A DNA stretch of 64,000 nt from Algoriphagus machipongonensis (GTDB lineage: Bacteria; Bacteroidota; Bacteroidia; Cytophagales; Cyclobacteriaceae), in the NCBI RefSeq assembly GCF_000166275.1, contig NZ_CM001023.1:62001-126000 (forward strand), read 5' to 3'. The notes beneath the pieces were generated by a model. The model was not told where the DNA came from. It ran no database searches and saw nothing but the letters and a program-made list of their open reading frames with translations. Of this stretch, positions 1 through 8,050 are shown piece after piece (within the stretch, counting starts at the first letter, position 1; each line of letters starts with the position of its first letter). The position numbers and the translations under genes are program-made.

Positions 1-358
1 GAGAATAAAGAGCCAGTCTGATATCTCGCATGGATCTTTCCGAAACCAAGGCAAAAAGCCATACCCGGAAAAATGAAAAGATACTTTGGACAGCCAGAAT
101 TCCCACCAAAATCAAAGCGATGGAATTGATATCTGAAACGATCCATTCTGTTCCCTGTGCTGCATCGATCAACTTGCCAGCCACATATGGAAATGTCAAT
201 AAAGTAAGTGAAGAAAATAAAAGGAATACCAACCCCAAGATAAATACCCATTTGTAGGGTAATAAAAAGCGGAAAATACTTCCCATTTTTTGTAAATTCT
301 GCTTCGACAACTTCCTCTTTTCGCTCTCTTCTAAAGCAGTACCTCTTTGTTTTGCCAT
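1..358 (-). CDS. ABC exporter, N-terminal part (cut by window edge)
   Basis: Reading the minus strand from an ATG at 358 gives 119 residues that run off the window start. The visible part is a short basic N-terminus, a hydrophobic segment around residues 33-52 and a second around 73-95, followed by a SERSMRDIRLALY stretch. This is how the transmembrane domain of half-size MsbA/BmrA-like ABC exporters begins: two helices and the first intracellular loop. The nucleotide-binding domain would lie outside the window. Substrate cannot be told from this fragment. The start is supported by the lack of an upstream in-frame ATG and by a TACTTTTG box about 25 bases upstream. Family assignment is fairly sure, lipid versus peptide or drug export is not. 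Confidence 0.75.
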   Translation of the reverse strand, partial: MAKQRGTALEESEKRKLSKQNLQKMGSIFRFLLPYKWVFILGLVFLLFSSLTLLTFPYVAGKLIDAAQGTEWIVSDINSIALILVGILAVQSIFSFFRVWLFALVSERSMRDIRLALYS

Positions 359-383
359 TCGTTTATACTGGTAATTGAAGGGA

Positions 384-391
384 CAAAAGTA
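384..391 (-). promoter_or_regulatory. Possible -7 promoter box for the ABC exporter gene
   Basis: The minus strand reads TACTTTTG, an exact match to the Bacteroidota -7 consensus TAnnTTTG, 25 bases before the ATG at 358. No good -33 TTG was found at the usual spacing, so this is only suggestive. Confidence 0.3.
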
Positions 392-513
392 AGGGTTTTT
401 GAATGCATATCATTCCTATTTATACAAATCCCTATTTCAAGTGAACATTTAGTTTACTTCAGCCTTAATTTTCAAGATAAAATAGCTGCTTCAGACAAGC
501 CAAAACAAAAAAA

Positions 514-538
514 GAGACCGTCTCATAAGACAGCCTCT
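514..538 (-). terminator. Rho-independent terminator after the coiled-coil membrane protein gene
   Basis: An imperfect hairpin with arms GAGACCGTCT and AGACAGCCTC around a CATA loop is followed on the minus strand by a run of seven T. It lies about 40 bases after the stop codon at 577 and would end transcription of that gene. Confidence 0.7.
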
Positions 539-576
539 TTTTTTGAAACTTTTTAGAAACAATCTGAGGGAATTTT

Positions 577-1179
577 CTACTTTTTGCCCATTTGAACATC
601 AATTAATTCCCTTTTCAATTTCCTTTCTCGATCCAGTGTGTTCTTTCTGTGGGCATCAAATTCCTCCTGAACTTCTTCCAAATCTTTACGAGCTTTTTTG
701 ATCTTATTAAAACTCCTTAAATACTGCATTGAGAAAAAGGCCAGTGCCGCAGCCAAAATGGCCACTAAAATCCACATCATCGAAGAATAAACGGCCTTGT
801 GTATTCCCATTCCTAAAAAGCTGAAATTATCCTTGGCAGCTATTGCTTCTTCTTTCTCTGCCTCAGCATTCTGCATGACTATATTCATATTCCCTAGGGA
901 ATCTTTCTGATTGGAAATCAATGTTTTCAAATCAACAACTTCCTGTCTCATCGTTCTCATCGAGTCCAGAATATTGGATTTTAACTTGTCCAAGTTGGTC
1001 CGCTTGACAACCTTATATTCTTGGTAATTATTAGATACGTTATAGATGTAATCAAATTGGCTATCAATAGTGCCTTCATTCAAAGATCCTTTGTCTTCTG
1101 TTTCGCTTTGTGCCAATACTTGATTTTCAATTACACAAACGAACAGCAGCAAACTACACAGCTTCAATACTTTTAACAT
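577..1179 (-). CDS. Conserved Bacteroidota membrane protein with signal peptide and coiled coils
   Basis: 200 residues. A signal peptide covers residues 1-23 (ends VLA, then Q). A region of coiled-coil character spans about 60-118, one transmembrane helix spans about 131-153, and a charged helical tail (160-200) is rich in Lys and Glu. Topology should put the central coiled coil outside the inner membrane and the tail in the cytoplasm. Homologues in Flavobacteria and Cytophagia carry the label tRNA (guanine-N1)-methyltransferase, but nothing here resembles the TrmD fold, so I regard that name as a carried-over error. Function unknown. It is monocistronic, with its own terminator at 514-538, and is divergent from the TPR gene at 1449. 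Confidence 0.8.
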   Translation of the reverse strand: MLKVLKLCSLLLFVCVIENQVLAQSETEDKGSLNEGTIDSQFDYIYNVSNNYQEYKVVKRTNLDKLKSNILDSMRTMRQEVVDLKTLISNQKDSLGNMNIVMQNAEAEKEEAIAAKDNFSFLGMGIHKAVYSSMMWILVAILAAALAFFSMQYLRSFNKIKKARKDLEEVQEEFDAHRKNTLDRERKLKRELIDVQMGKK

Positions 1180-1448
1180 TGGGTATAAATTTTACAATTT
1201 GGGGGATTGGCATCGGGCTTCAATAAACATGCCCAGCCGCAAAAATAACAGGTATTTTTTAAAAGCCCTTCTTTTCAGCCACTTAGGGTTTTGGTAATAA
1301 CAGAAAGTCCCAAAAATCGTATTTCTAAAAAATTCTACCTATTCCGATTTAAAAAAATAAAACCTCCTTTAACAGCTGAAATTCAGCTCTCTTTGTTAAT
1401 TCTAAGGGAGATTAGGTATTTTTATTCGGTTAAAAATTTGATCCATAA

Positions 1449-2654
1449 ATGCCCAAGATTTTAAGGTTTATTCTCTTATTCCTTCTTCCTATAGCTAGTT
1501 TTTCACAACAGAAAAACAATAGCTCCATTTTGGAACAAGGGAAAATTGCCTTTGAAAATGAAAACTGGAAGCAAGCGGTTGGGCATTTTGACACCTGGCT
1601 TAGCTTACACCCTAAAGATGAAGAAGCGTATTGGTTGAGAGGTCAATCCTTTGAATACCTGGAGGAATATGAGCGATCCAATAGTGATTACAGTGCGGCT
1701 TTGACCTTAGATCCCTTGCATGCTGAAGTGTATTTTGCTCGGGGAAGAGTACGACATATGCTTGGGCAATATGAACAGGCTATGCTGGATTTTGATACAT
1801 TTTTAGAAAGTGAACCTGGAGAAACCACACGGGTCATTTACAGTAGAGCTCCCGGTCAGAAAGGCATTTCAAATATCATAACTGCGCAAAATGAAAATCC
1901 AGCTCAGGTTTATTACCATATGGGTTTAAGCAGCATGGAACTCCAAGAGTATGACAATGCCCTGAATTTTTTTGAGGAAGCCCTCAGATTTCAGCCCGGC
2001 AAAGCCGATTTTTATGCAGAAATAGGGAGAGCTTATTCTAAAATTGGGGACAATGAACTTGCCCTAGCCGCATTCGAAGAAGCACTTTCCATTGATCCTG
2101 ATCATCTGATCGCTAAACAAGGTATCGCTACGGTTAAGGCTGGAAATGATCCGGATCTAATAAAAACACTCACTGAGGTTATAGACGATTCCTCTGCCAA
2201 TTCCCAGACTTTCAAGCAGCGAGGATATTATCGAATGAATAATGATGAATTGGAGGATGCCTTAAAGGATTTCTCTGAAGCCATTAAGCTAGACGATATG
2301 GATCCCGAGACCTTTTTCTACCGAGGCAAAGTTTACGGTAAACTTAAAAACTGGAAGGAAGCCGAAAAGGATCTCTCAAAAGCCATTGAACTGGACGCTC
2401 AGAATCCTGAATATTATTTAGCCAGAGGCCAAAACCGCTATCTCTCGAAAGCCCTTCAAGAGGCTTTGGCAGACTTCACCATTTTTATCAATCTGGATCC
2501 TGAAAATCCATCTGCCTATTACCATAGAGGCATTACCTATCAACGCTTAAAGGAAATGGATTTAGCTTGCCAGGACCTCAAGAAAGCAGCAGACTTGGGG
2601 ATGGAACAGGCACAAACAATCTGGAAAAAGATTTGTCAGGAAGGGACTCGCTAG
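1449..2654 (+). CDS. Secreted tetratricopeptide-repeat protein
   Basis: 401 residues starting with a signal peptide (about residues 1-19, cleavage before QQ). The rest is TPR units of 34 residues with the usual W/Y-G-A-Y-A-P spacing, roughly nine in number, with a non-repeat insert near residues 125-150 (around the RAPGQKG stretch). TPR arrays act as protein-protein scaffolds, here probably in the periplasm. The gene ends 4 bases into the convergent permease gene (shared 2651-2654), so no terminator separates them. The client protein cannot be inferred from the sequence. Confidence 0.85.
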   Translation: MPKILRFILLFLLPIASFSQQKNNSSILEQGKIAFENENWKQAVGHFDTWLSLHPKDEEAYWLRGQSFEYLEEYERSNSDYSAALTLDPLHAEVYFARGRVRHMLGQYEQAMLDFDTFLESEPGETTRVIYSRAPGQKGISNIITAQNENPAQVYYHMGLSSMELQEYDNALNFFEEALRFQPGKADFYAEIGRAYSKIGDNELALAAFEEALSIDPDHLIAKQGIATVKAGNDPDLIKTLTEVIDDSSANSQTFKQRGYYRMNNDELEDALKDFSEAIKLDDMDPETFFYRGKVYGKLKNWKEAEKDLSKAIELDAQNPEYYLARGQNRYLSKALQEALADFTIFINLDPENPSAYYHRGITYQRLKEMDLACQDLKKAADLGMEQAQTIWKKICQEGTR

Positions 2655-3877
2655 AGTTCTTTGACCGTATCAACCTGTGAGGCTATCCAAGCGGGTCTGT
2701 AGGATGCCAAAAGCGTAATTGCGATCACGGATAAACTGGTCCAAATAAAGTCTGTCCAAGCTATTTTTATCGGGTAAGCATCGATAACAGCCGAGGATAT
2801 TCCCAAAGAGACCAAGCCAAAATGCTGCTGTGCTATGCAAACCAAATACCCTAAAATCAACCCAATTGATGCCCCACTCAGGGCGATCATTGCTCCCTGT
2901 TTCAAAAATATTCTCCTGATCAACTTATCTGTTGCCCCCATTGCTTTCAATACCGCAATGTCTTTTTTCTTTTCGATCGCAAGCATACTCAAGGAGAAGA
3001 AAATATTAAAGGATGCGATGGCCAGAATAAAGGTCAGAGTCAAAAACACAAAGAGCTTCTCCAGTTTTACCGTTCTCAAAATCCCGGCATGTTGTTCATC
3101 CGCGTTTTTGACAGAAAATTTCTCGCCAAGCAAGGCTTTCACCCTATCTTGAACTCGGTCAATAGAAGCTCCTTCTTCGACTTTGATTTCTAGTGCCGTC
3201 CGTTTATCTCCATAATTCAAGAGATTTTTGGTGAATTCCAGGGGAGCAATGACATATTCATCATCAAATTGTCGGTCAATACTGAAAAATGCTCTGGGAT
3301 CTAAGACTCCTGAGGCATATAGTTGTGTGGGATCAATCGAGGCGGCACTTCTTGGAGCTTTCGGGTAAAAAACCTTCAAAGGAACGTTGACATCTTTTAA
3401 GTTGACAGAAAGAAAAAAGCCTACACCCCTTCCTAAAATCGCTCCCGGATTTTTATCTGTTCCCAGGGTCGTATCGCCCCAATAATACCCTTTTGAAAAT
3501 CTACCATGATCTAAGAAGTTTTCAGAAACTCCTTTCAGTCTGGCTACAATCTGGTTTCCATTGTAATCAAAGAGTGCATTATCCTCAATGACTTCCGTCA
3601 AAATCGCCACACCTTCTACCTGGCGAATGCTTTCCAACCAATCCTCTGTCACCTCAAAGCTTTTTCCCTCCACCACTTCAATTTTTAGCTCGGCATCAAA
3701 ACTGGCAAATAAGCCTCGAATTAAATCTCCCAAACCATTGAATACAGACATGACGATGACCAATGCCATCGTCCCTACTGCCACCCCAATCATGGAGATG
3801 GTAGATAGAATCGTGATAAAATTCCGTTTTTTCTTACTTCGGAAATATCGGGATGCTATGAAGTAACTTAGGCTCAA
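2651..3877 (-). CDS. LolC/LolE-type ABC transporter permease (FtsX family)
   Basis: 408 residues. The N-terminal helix, about 22-47, contains the characteristic ISMIGVAVGTMALVIVMS stretch, followed by a large extracytoplasmic (MacB-PCD type) domain to about 260. Three C-terminal helices (about 272-300, 318-345, 370-398) form the FtsX domain. This is the arrangement of LolC/E permeases that move lipoproteins from the inner membrane toward the outer membrane. The matching ATPase LolD is not adjacent. The start codon is TTG (3875-3877); there is no in-frame ATG before residue 29, and family members begin at this point. It lies 12 bases downstream of rbfA, so the two are probably co-transcribed. 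Confidence 0.85.
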   Translation of the reverse strand: MSLSYFIASRYFRSKKKRNFITILSTISMIGVAVGTMALVIVMSVFNGLGDLIRGLFASFDAELKIEVVEGKSFEVTEDWLESIRQVEGVAILTEVIEDNALFDYNGNQIVARLKGVSENFLDHGRFSKGYYWGDTTLGTDKNPGAILGRGVGFFLSVNLKDVNVPLKVFYPKAPRSAASIDPTQLYASGVLDPRAFFSIDRQFDDEYVIAPLEFTKNLLNYGDKRTALEIKVEEGASIDRVQDRVKALLGEKFSVKNADEQHAGILRTVKLEKLFVFLTLTFILAIASFNIFFSLSMLAIEKKKDIAVLKAMGATDKLIRRIFLKQGAMIALSGASIGLILGYLVCIAQQHFGLVSLGISSAVIDAYPIKIAWTDFIWTSLSVIAITLLASYRPAWIASQVDTVKEL

Positions 3878-3889
3878 TTGTAAACCAAA

Positions 3890-4276
3890 TTAATCTTCAG
3901 TGTCCTCATCTTCTTCCTCCGATGGAGCTTTTGGGATCTCCAAATCCGAGATTACTTTTTCTATATGCTGAGCATAAGAAGCAGAATCATCCGGGAAGAA
4001 CGCAAGTTCAGGTATCACCCGAACTGACTTACCAATCCTTTTTGCCAACTGATGACGAATTTCTTTCTTATGATCGTTGATCAGTTTATAAGTTGATTCT
4101 GGGTCTGCCAGCAAAAAACTTAAATAAACTTTGGCTAAACCCAAGTCCGGGCTTACCAAAACGTGGGTAACGGTGATCATCGCTCTTCCAACCAAGTGCT
4201 TTGCATCTTTTTGGAAGATATCTCCAATTTCCTTTTGGATCAGTTTGGCGTATTTTTGTTGTCTTTTACTTTCCAT
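3890..4276 (-). CDS. rbfA: 30S ribosome-binding factor RbfA
   Basis: 128 residues from the ATG at 4276. RbfA is a small KH-fold protein that binds the 5' helix of 16S rRNA and assists late maturation of the 30S subunit, especially in the cold. The opening MESKRQQKYAKLIQKEIGDIF and the central VTHVLVSPDLGLAKVYLSF stretch are typical of the family. An acidic C-terminal tail (EEEDEDTED) is an extension common in Bacteroidota. A longer reading frame starts at 4318, but the ATG at 4276 matches the family start and lies just downstream of a TAAATTTG box. Confidence 0.93.
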   Translation of the reverse strand: MESKRQQKYAKLIQKEIGDIFQKDAKHLVGRAMITVTHVLVSPDLGLAKVYLSFLLADPESTYKLINDHKKEIRHQLAKRIGKSVRVIPELAFFPDDSASYAQHIEKVISDLEIPKAPSEEEDEDTED

Positions 4277-4293
4277 ACGAAGTATTTGTGGTA

Positions 4294-4301
4294 CAAATTT
4301 A
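4294..4301 (-). promoter_or_regulatory. Possible -7 promoter box of rbfA
   Basis: The minus strand reads TAAATTTG, an exact match to the Bacteroidota TAnnTTTG element, 17 bases upstream of the rbfA ATG. A promoter here would exclude the longer reading frame that begins at 4318. The -33 element is not clear. Confidence 0.35.
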
Positions 4302-4370
4302 GCGAAATAGTTGGGCAAGCTTTAATTTCGGGCAAAAGCAACCCATTTCAAACTTTATAATCCATTAATC

Positions 4371-5759
4371 TTGCTGAGATTTTTCAAAGTCAATGATCCT
4401 TTCAGGTTGGTAGGTCTCGTCATCTACTTTCTGATATTGACACTTATTTACCTCATTATAAACCCATTACCACTCACTTCTCTGCAGTTGACTTGGATGG
4501 TACTGGGTGAGCGATTGGAACAGGGTTTCTTTTTATATCAAGACATCATAGATGATACCGGACCTCTTTCTGCTGGGTTTTTCTCTTTTGTGGATTTAAT
4601 TTTTGGTCGAAGCGCCTTGGCATTTGAGTTAATCGGCCGGATTTTGATTTTATTTCAAATTATTTTTTGGAATAAGATTTTAATTAAATATCGAGTATTC
4701 GATGAAAACACCTACCTGCCAGCCATCATCATGGCGGCCTTGTTTCATTTTTCATTCGATATGCTCTCCCTAAATCCTGCCTTGCTAGGAAGTACATTTC
4801 TGGTTTTGGCTTTGGGACAACTTTTCTCTCAAACGGTGCTTCAGAAAGAAACCAGTGAATCTACCTTGCTGATCGGAATCTACGCTGGCCTGGCCACAGG
4901 GTTTCACCCAAGCTATGCATTATTTATGCCGTATATGATTTTCACCGGCATTGCCATTAGTGGTTTCTCTTTCCGACAACTATTGCTTTCGCTGGCAGGT
5001 TATACTTTGCCTATTCTTTTGATAGCTGTCTTCTATTATTGGAATGATGGTCTTCAAGAGGCGATTGATATCTGGCCTATGATCTTTGCATCAGCCAAAA
5101 CTGCCTACCAATCCTATTGGAGTTGGTTAATTTTGGGAGCCTTCCCAGTGATTTTATCTATGGTAGGATATTTCTTTAGTGCCGTCCTTAAGGGTTCTAC
5201 GATCAATCAACAGAAACAAAGGCAGCTGATCATCCTTTGGTTGATCTTTGCCGCTTTGGAGTTTTTCTTTATCAAGAAACAGGCAGGTTTTCAATTGGTC
5301 ATATTTATTCCAGGACTTACCTATTTGATCACGCAGTTTTTCCTCAATATCAAAAGGGGCATCATCCCTAAAATTGCATTTCCACTCTTGATTTTAGGCT
5401 TACCAGCCGCAGCATGGTGGTATTGGCAAAGTCATGTGGATAACCCAGCCTATTTTATTTCCAGTGAAAGCGAAAGTCGATACGAAGGAAAAGAAATCAT
5501 GATCTTGGGACCTGATATTTCTGCCTACCAAAACTCAAAATTGGCTGGTCCATTCCTTAATTACCCCTTGAGTAAATTGTATCTGGCTCAGGAAAGAGAC
5601 TTGCCCGAAAAAGCTCGACTTTACCAGATGTTTCAGCAGCAGAAACCTAAAATCATCCTCGATCAGGAAGGCCAATTCCAGTCCATTTTAGATAATTTCC
5701 CCGAACTCAGCCGGCATTATAGCAGCAATGGAAATGGAGTTTTTACACTCAAAGACTAA
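4371..5759 (+). CDS. Polytopic inner-membrane protein, about ten helices (unidentified)
   Basis: 462 residues, mostly hydrophobic, with about ten membrane segments between residues 13 and 370, then a soluble C-terminal domain of about 90 residues (SSESESRYEG onward). Layout recalls the GT39/ArnT class of membrane glycosyltransferases: a GERLEQGFFLYQDIIDDTGPL segment sits after the first helix, where that class has its acidic catalytic loop. DUF6427-type Bacteroidota proteins are an alternative. I cannot decide between them. The reading frame has no early ATG. TTG at 4371 is the likely start, and the next Met is residue 43, inside the conserved part. It is monocistronic, divergent from rbfA. 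Confidence 0.7.
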   Translation: MLRFFKVNDPFRLVGLVIYFLILTLIYLIINPLPLTSLQLTWMVLGERLEQGFFLYQDIIDDTGPLSAGFFSFVDLIFGRSALAFELIGRILILFQIIFWNKILIKYRVFDENTYLPAIIMAALFHFSFDMLSLNPALLGSTFLVLALGQLFSQTVLQKETSESTLLIGIYAGLATGFHPSYALFMPYMIFTGIAISGFSFRQLLLSLAGYTLPILLIAVFYYWNDGLQEAIDIWPMIFASAKTAYQSYWSWLILGAFPVILSMVGYFFSAVLKGSTINQQKQRQLIILWLIFAALEFFFIKKQAGFQLVIFIPGLTYLITQFFLNIKRGIIPKIAFPLLILGLPAAAWWYWQSHVDNPAYFISSESESRYEGKEIMILGPDISAYQNSKLAGPFLNYPLSKLYLAQERDLPEKARLYQMFQQQKPKIILDQEGQFQSILDNFPELSRHYSSNGNGVFTLKD

Positions 5760-5890
5760 AGAAAGTATTCATTCGATTAAGGCCCTGTTTTAGTGGATCA
5801 AAGGATTTGGTAGATATCTGATTTACAGTTCATTGGAATTTGATTTTAATCCCTTTCTAATTAACTTTTAGAATCCCAATCTCTGTAAGA

Positions 5891-7360
5891 ATGAAAAATC
5901 TTCTTCCTTTAATACTCCTACTTTCCTTACTCTCATTTTCCTGCGAAAATGCTAAAACACAATCTGATCCTATTCAAGATGAAATCTTAGCGATCGAGAA
6001 TGGGCTAATTCCACCCTTCGTAGTCAAAGGTGACTCCACAGCGAAGATGAATATTTATGATCGAATGGAACATTACAAGGTTCCCGGAGTCAGCATTGCT
6101 GTAGTCAAAGATGGAAAATTACACTGGGCAAAAGGCTATGGAATTGCGAATACTTCAACAGGAGATTCCGTGACCACAGAAACTATTTTTCAGGCAGGAT
6201 CCATCAGTAAACCACTCGCAGCTTTGGGTGCTTTGAAATTGGTGCAAGAGGGAAAAATGGCCTTGGATGAAGATATCAACACCTATCTGCAAGGCTGGAA
6301 AGTACCTGAAAATAAATTTACTGAAACCGAAAAAGTCACGCTTGAAAGACTGTTGACGCATACCGCCGGTATGACGGTTCATGGCTTTCCGGGCTACTCC
6401 CAAACCGACACTTTTCCGGATATTATCACAGTTTTGGAAGGGAAAGGAAACACTCCTCCGATTTTTGTGGACACCATTCCGGGAAGCATATGGAGGTATT
6501 CCGGAGGAGGCTATACCGTGATGGAAAAAGCTGTTGAAGATGTTTCCGGACAAGCTTTGGAAGTGTTTTTGGCAGAAAATGTTCTGGCTCCTATCGGGAT
6601 GACGCATAGTACTTATACGCAGCCCCTTTCCGAATCTTTTCAGGCCAATGCCAGCGCCGCCTATGATGGGGATGGAAAATTGTATGAGGGGTTGTACCAT
6701 AATTATCCCGAACAGGCAGCCGCAGGGCTTTGGACTACACCTTCTGATTTGGCAAAGTATTATCTCGAGATCCAAGCTATCAGAGCCGGGAAAAACGATG
6801 GAGTTCTTTCTAAGGAAATAGTGGATCAAATGCTGACCGAACACAAAAATCACTGGGGTTTGGGACCGGCTTTGGGTGAAAGAGACGGAAAGGTTGTTTT
6901 TGCACATGGAGGAAAAAATGCCGGTTTCAGCAATGATATGATGGGTTACGCGGATCAAGGAGACGCCATTATCGTGATGACCAGTGCTGATCGGGGAACG
7001 CGCCTGATGGCAGAAATCCTGCGGGGAATTTCTGATTATTATGACATGAACTTGAGAAATCCAGGTGAAGTCGAACTGGCTGATCTTAGTTCAGAGGAAT
7101 TGGAAAACTTGGCAGGATCCTATCAATTGGATCAAGCTTTAGGAGAAATCGAGGAATATAAGGTAGAAGTGACAGTTCGGGGAAAAAATCTTTTTGTCTA
7201 CGACCCAAATAACGGGGATGAAAACCTCCTCTCTCCTACCTCTAAAACTGACTTTGTGGACTTGACCACTGGCGATCGAGTGGAATTTCAAATCACCCAA
7301 AATCCTGTTGGAATGCTTTGGGGAGGTGGTTATCAGTTTTATAAAGTGGAAGATAAATGA
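5891..7360 (+). CDS. Serine hydrolase lipoprotein, class C beta-lactamase fold
   Basis: 489 residues. The signal ends in a lipobox, LSFSC with Cys18, so the mature protein is probably a membrane-anchored lipoprotein. The beta-lactamase/transpeptidase-like domain spans about 55-385. The catalytic SxxK motif is SISK (104-107), the Tyr motif is YSG (203-205), and HGG (339-341) replaces the KTG box, as is usual in class C-like esterases and peptidases. The C-terminal 100 residues form an extra beta domain. These proteins hydrolyse peptides or esters, and the substrate is unknown. The gene stands alone. Resistance to beta-lactams is not implied. Confidence 0.88.
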   Translation: MKNLLPLILLLSLLSFSCENAKTQSDPIQDEILAIENGLIPPFVVKGDSTAKMNIYDRMEHYKVPGVSIAVVKDGKLHWAKGYGIANTSTGDSVTTETIFQAGSISKPLAALGALKLVQEGKMALDEDINTYLQGWKVPENKFTETEKVTLERLLTHTAGMTVHGFPGYSQTDTFPDIITVLEGKGNTPPIFVDTIPGSIWRYSGGGYTVMEKAVEDVSGQALEVFLAENVLAPIGMTHSTYTQPLSESFQANASAAYDGDGKLYEGLYHNYPEQAAAGLWTTPSDLAKYYLEIQAIRAGKNDGVLSKEIVDQMLTEHKNHWGLGPALGERDGKVVFAHGGKNAGFSNDMMGYADQGDAIIVMTSADRGTRLMAEILRGISDYYDMNLRNPGEVELADLSSEELENLAGSYQLDQALGEIEEYKVEVTVRGKNLFVYDPNNGDENLLSPTSKTDFVDLTTGDRVEFQITQNPVGMLWGGGYQFYKVEDK

Positions 7361-7609
7361 TGGTTCTATAGTTTATTGGTTACCAAATCCTTCTAATTAG
7401 TAAGATTGAATTTTGGAGGTGTTCCCTTAAACTTTCCGGTTTTTGAGATGCAAGCATATCCGTTAAGAAAATCAATTAGCTCGCGAGGGACGAGAGAGAT
7501 CCATTGATTTTTAGGATGTGGTAAAGCGAAAAAATCAAATCAATACGAATTGAAGTACTTTCTTGTTCCTTTTCCGATTTGAAGGAAAGTTTAGGGAAAA
7601 GGCTTTTGG

Positions 7610-7631
7610 GTACTTTTGGCCTCAAAAGTAC
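7610..7631. repeat. Palindromic element, 8-base arms
   Basis: GTACTTTT and AAAAGTAC surround a six-base GGCCTC loop. It resembles palindromic words I recall as dispersed between genes in Bacteroidota. Function unknown. Confidence 0.5.
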
Positions 7632-7763
7632 TTTAGAACAAATTTTATTTCTTTAAAATGTAATGAGCAGGCAGGCTGAGCACATAAGGGACGAGAGTCT
7701 CTAAATCAAAGCTTAAATTTATTCCAAAGACTTTTAGTTTATTGAATGCACATTTTTTTTCCT

Positions 7764-7789
7764 GTCCTTTTGTCTTGATACAAAAGGAC
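7764..7789. repeat. Perfect palindromic element, 10-base arms
   Basis: GTCCTTTTGT and ACAAAAGGAC surround a CTTGAT loop. The following bases (7774-7802) hold a second, overlapping pairing between CTTGAT and ATCAAG. The fold could switch between two hairpins. It resembles a dispersed intergenic repeat family of Bacteroidota. Confidence 0.55.
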
Positions 7790-7933
7790 CAAAAGATCAA
7801 GATTTGGCAAAGCTTCATCCGCACAAGCCCAACGCCCGCCCCGCTGCCAAATCCTCCCCACGCGCATTCCAAAAACAATACGCCTTCAAATAATTCGATT
7901 CTTTTTAGAAAAGACTTGATTTAGCTAGCTAAT

Positions 7934-7957
7934 CGCCAACCTTAAGGCAGGCTGGCG
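7934..7957. repeat. Small inverted repeat before eutB
   Basis: CGCCA and TGGCG enclose a second CCT/AGG pairing, giving an interrupted stem. It lies 93 bases before eutB. It could be a repeat remnant or an operator; there is no evidence to choose. Confidence 0.3.
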
Positions 7958-8050
7958 TTCGGACTGACAAAAAAATTCTAACAATTCAAAAATCCCTAAC
8001 TCATCGACATTTCCATTGGAAAACTTGAAATAAATCCCCACTTTAATTGA

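Larger units (their letters stand above)
7361..8050. other. 690-base non-coding region rich in palindromes
   Basis: Short reading frames here have no recognisable protein character. The region carries three clear hairpins (7610-7631, 7764-7789, 7934-7957) and two copies of a GGGACGAGAG word (near 7486 and 7689). I see no RNA gene and no riboswitch in front of eutB. Confidence 0.6.

Noticed and set aside
577..1179. tRNA (guanine-N1)-methyltransferase
   Set aside because: A signal peptide, coiled coils and one membrane helix do not fit TrmD. The label on homologues is probably an annotation error.
6155..6958. A 267-residue frame on the minus strand inside the serine hydrolase gene
   Set aside because: It is antisense to a gene with complete catalytic motifs. 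It has many Cys, His and Ser and no recognisable domain, as shadow frames do.
5891..7360. Beta-lactam resistance gene
   Set aside because: The motifs are those of class C-like hydrolases, with HGG in place of KTG. A lipoprotein esterase or peptidase is as likely, and nothing supports drug resistance.
7645..7924. Two small overlapping frames (77 and 60 residues) before eutB
   Set aside because: They fall across palindromic repeats, and their residues merely translate the repeat.
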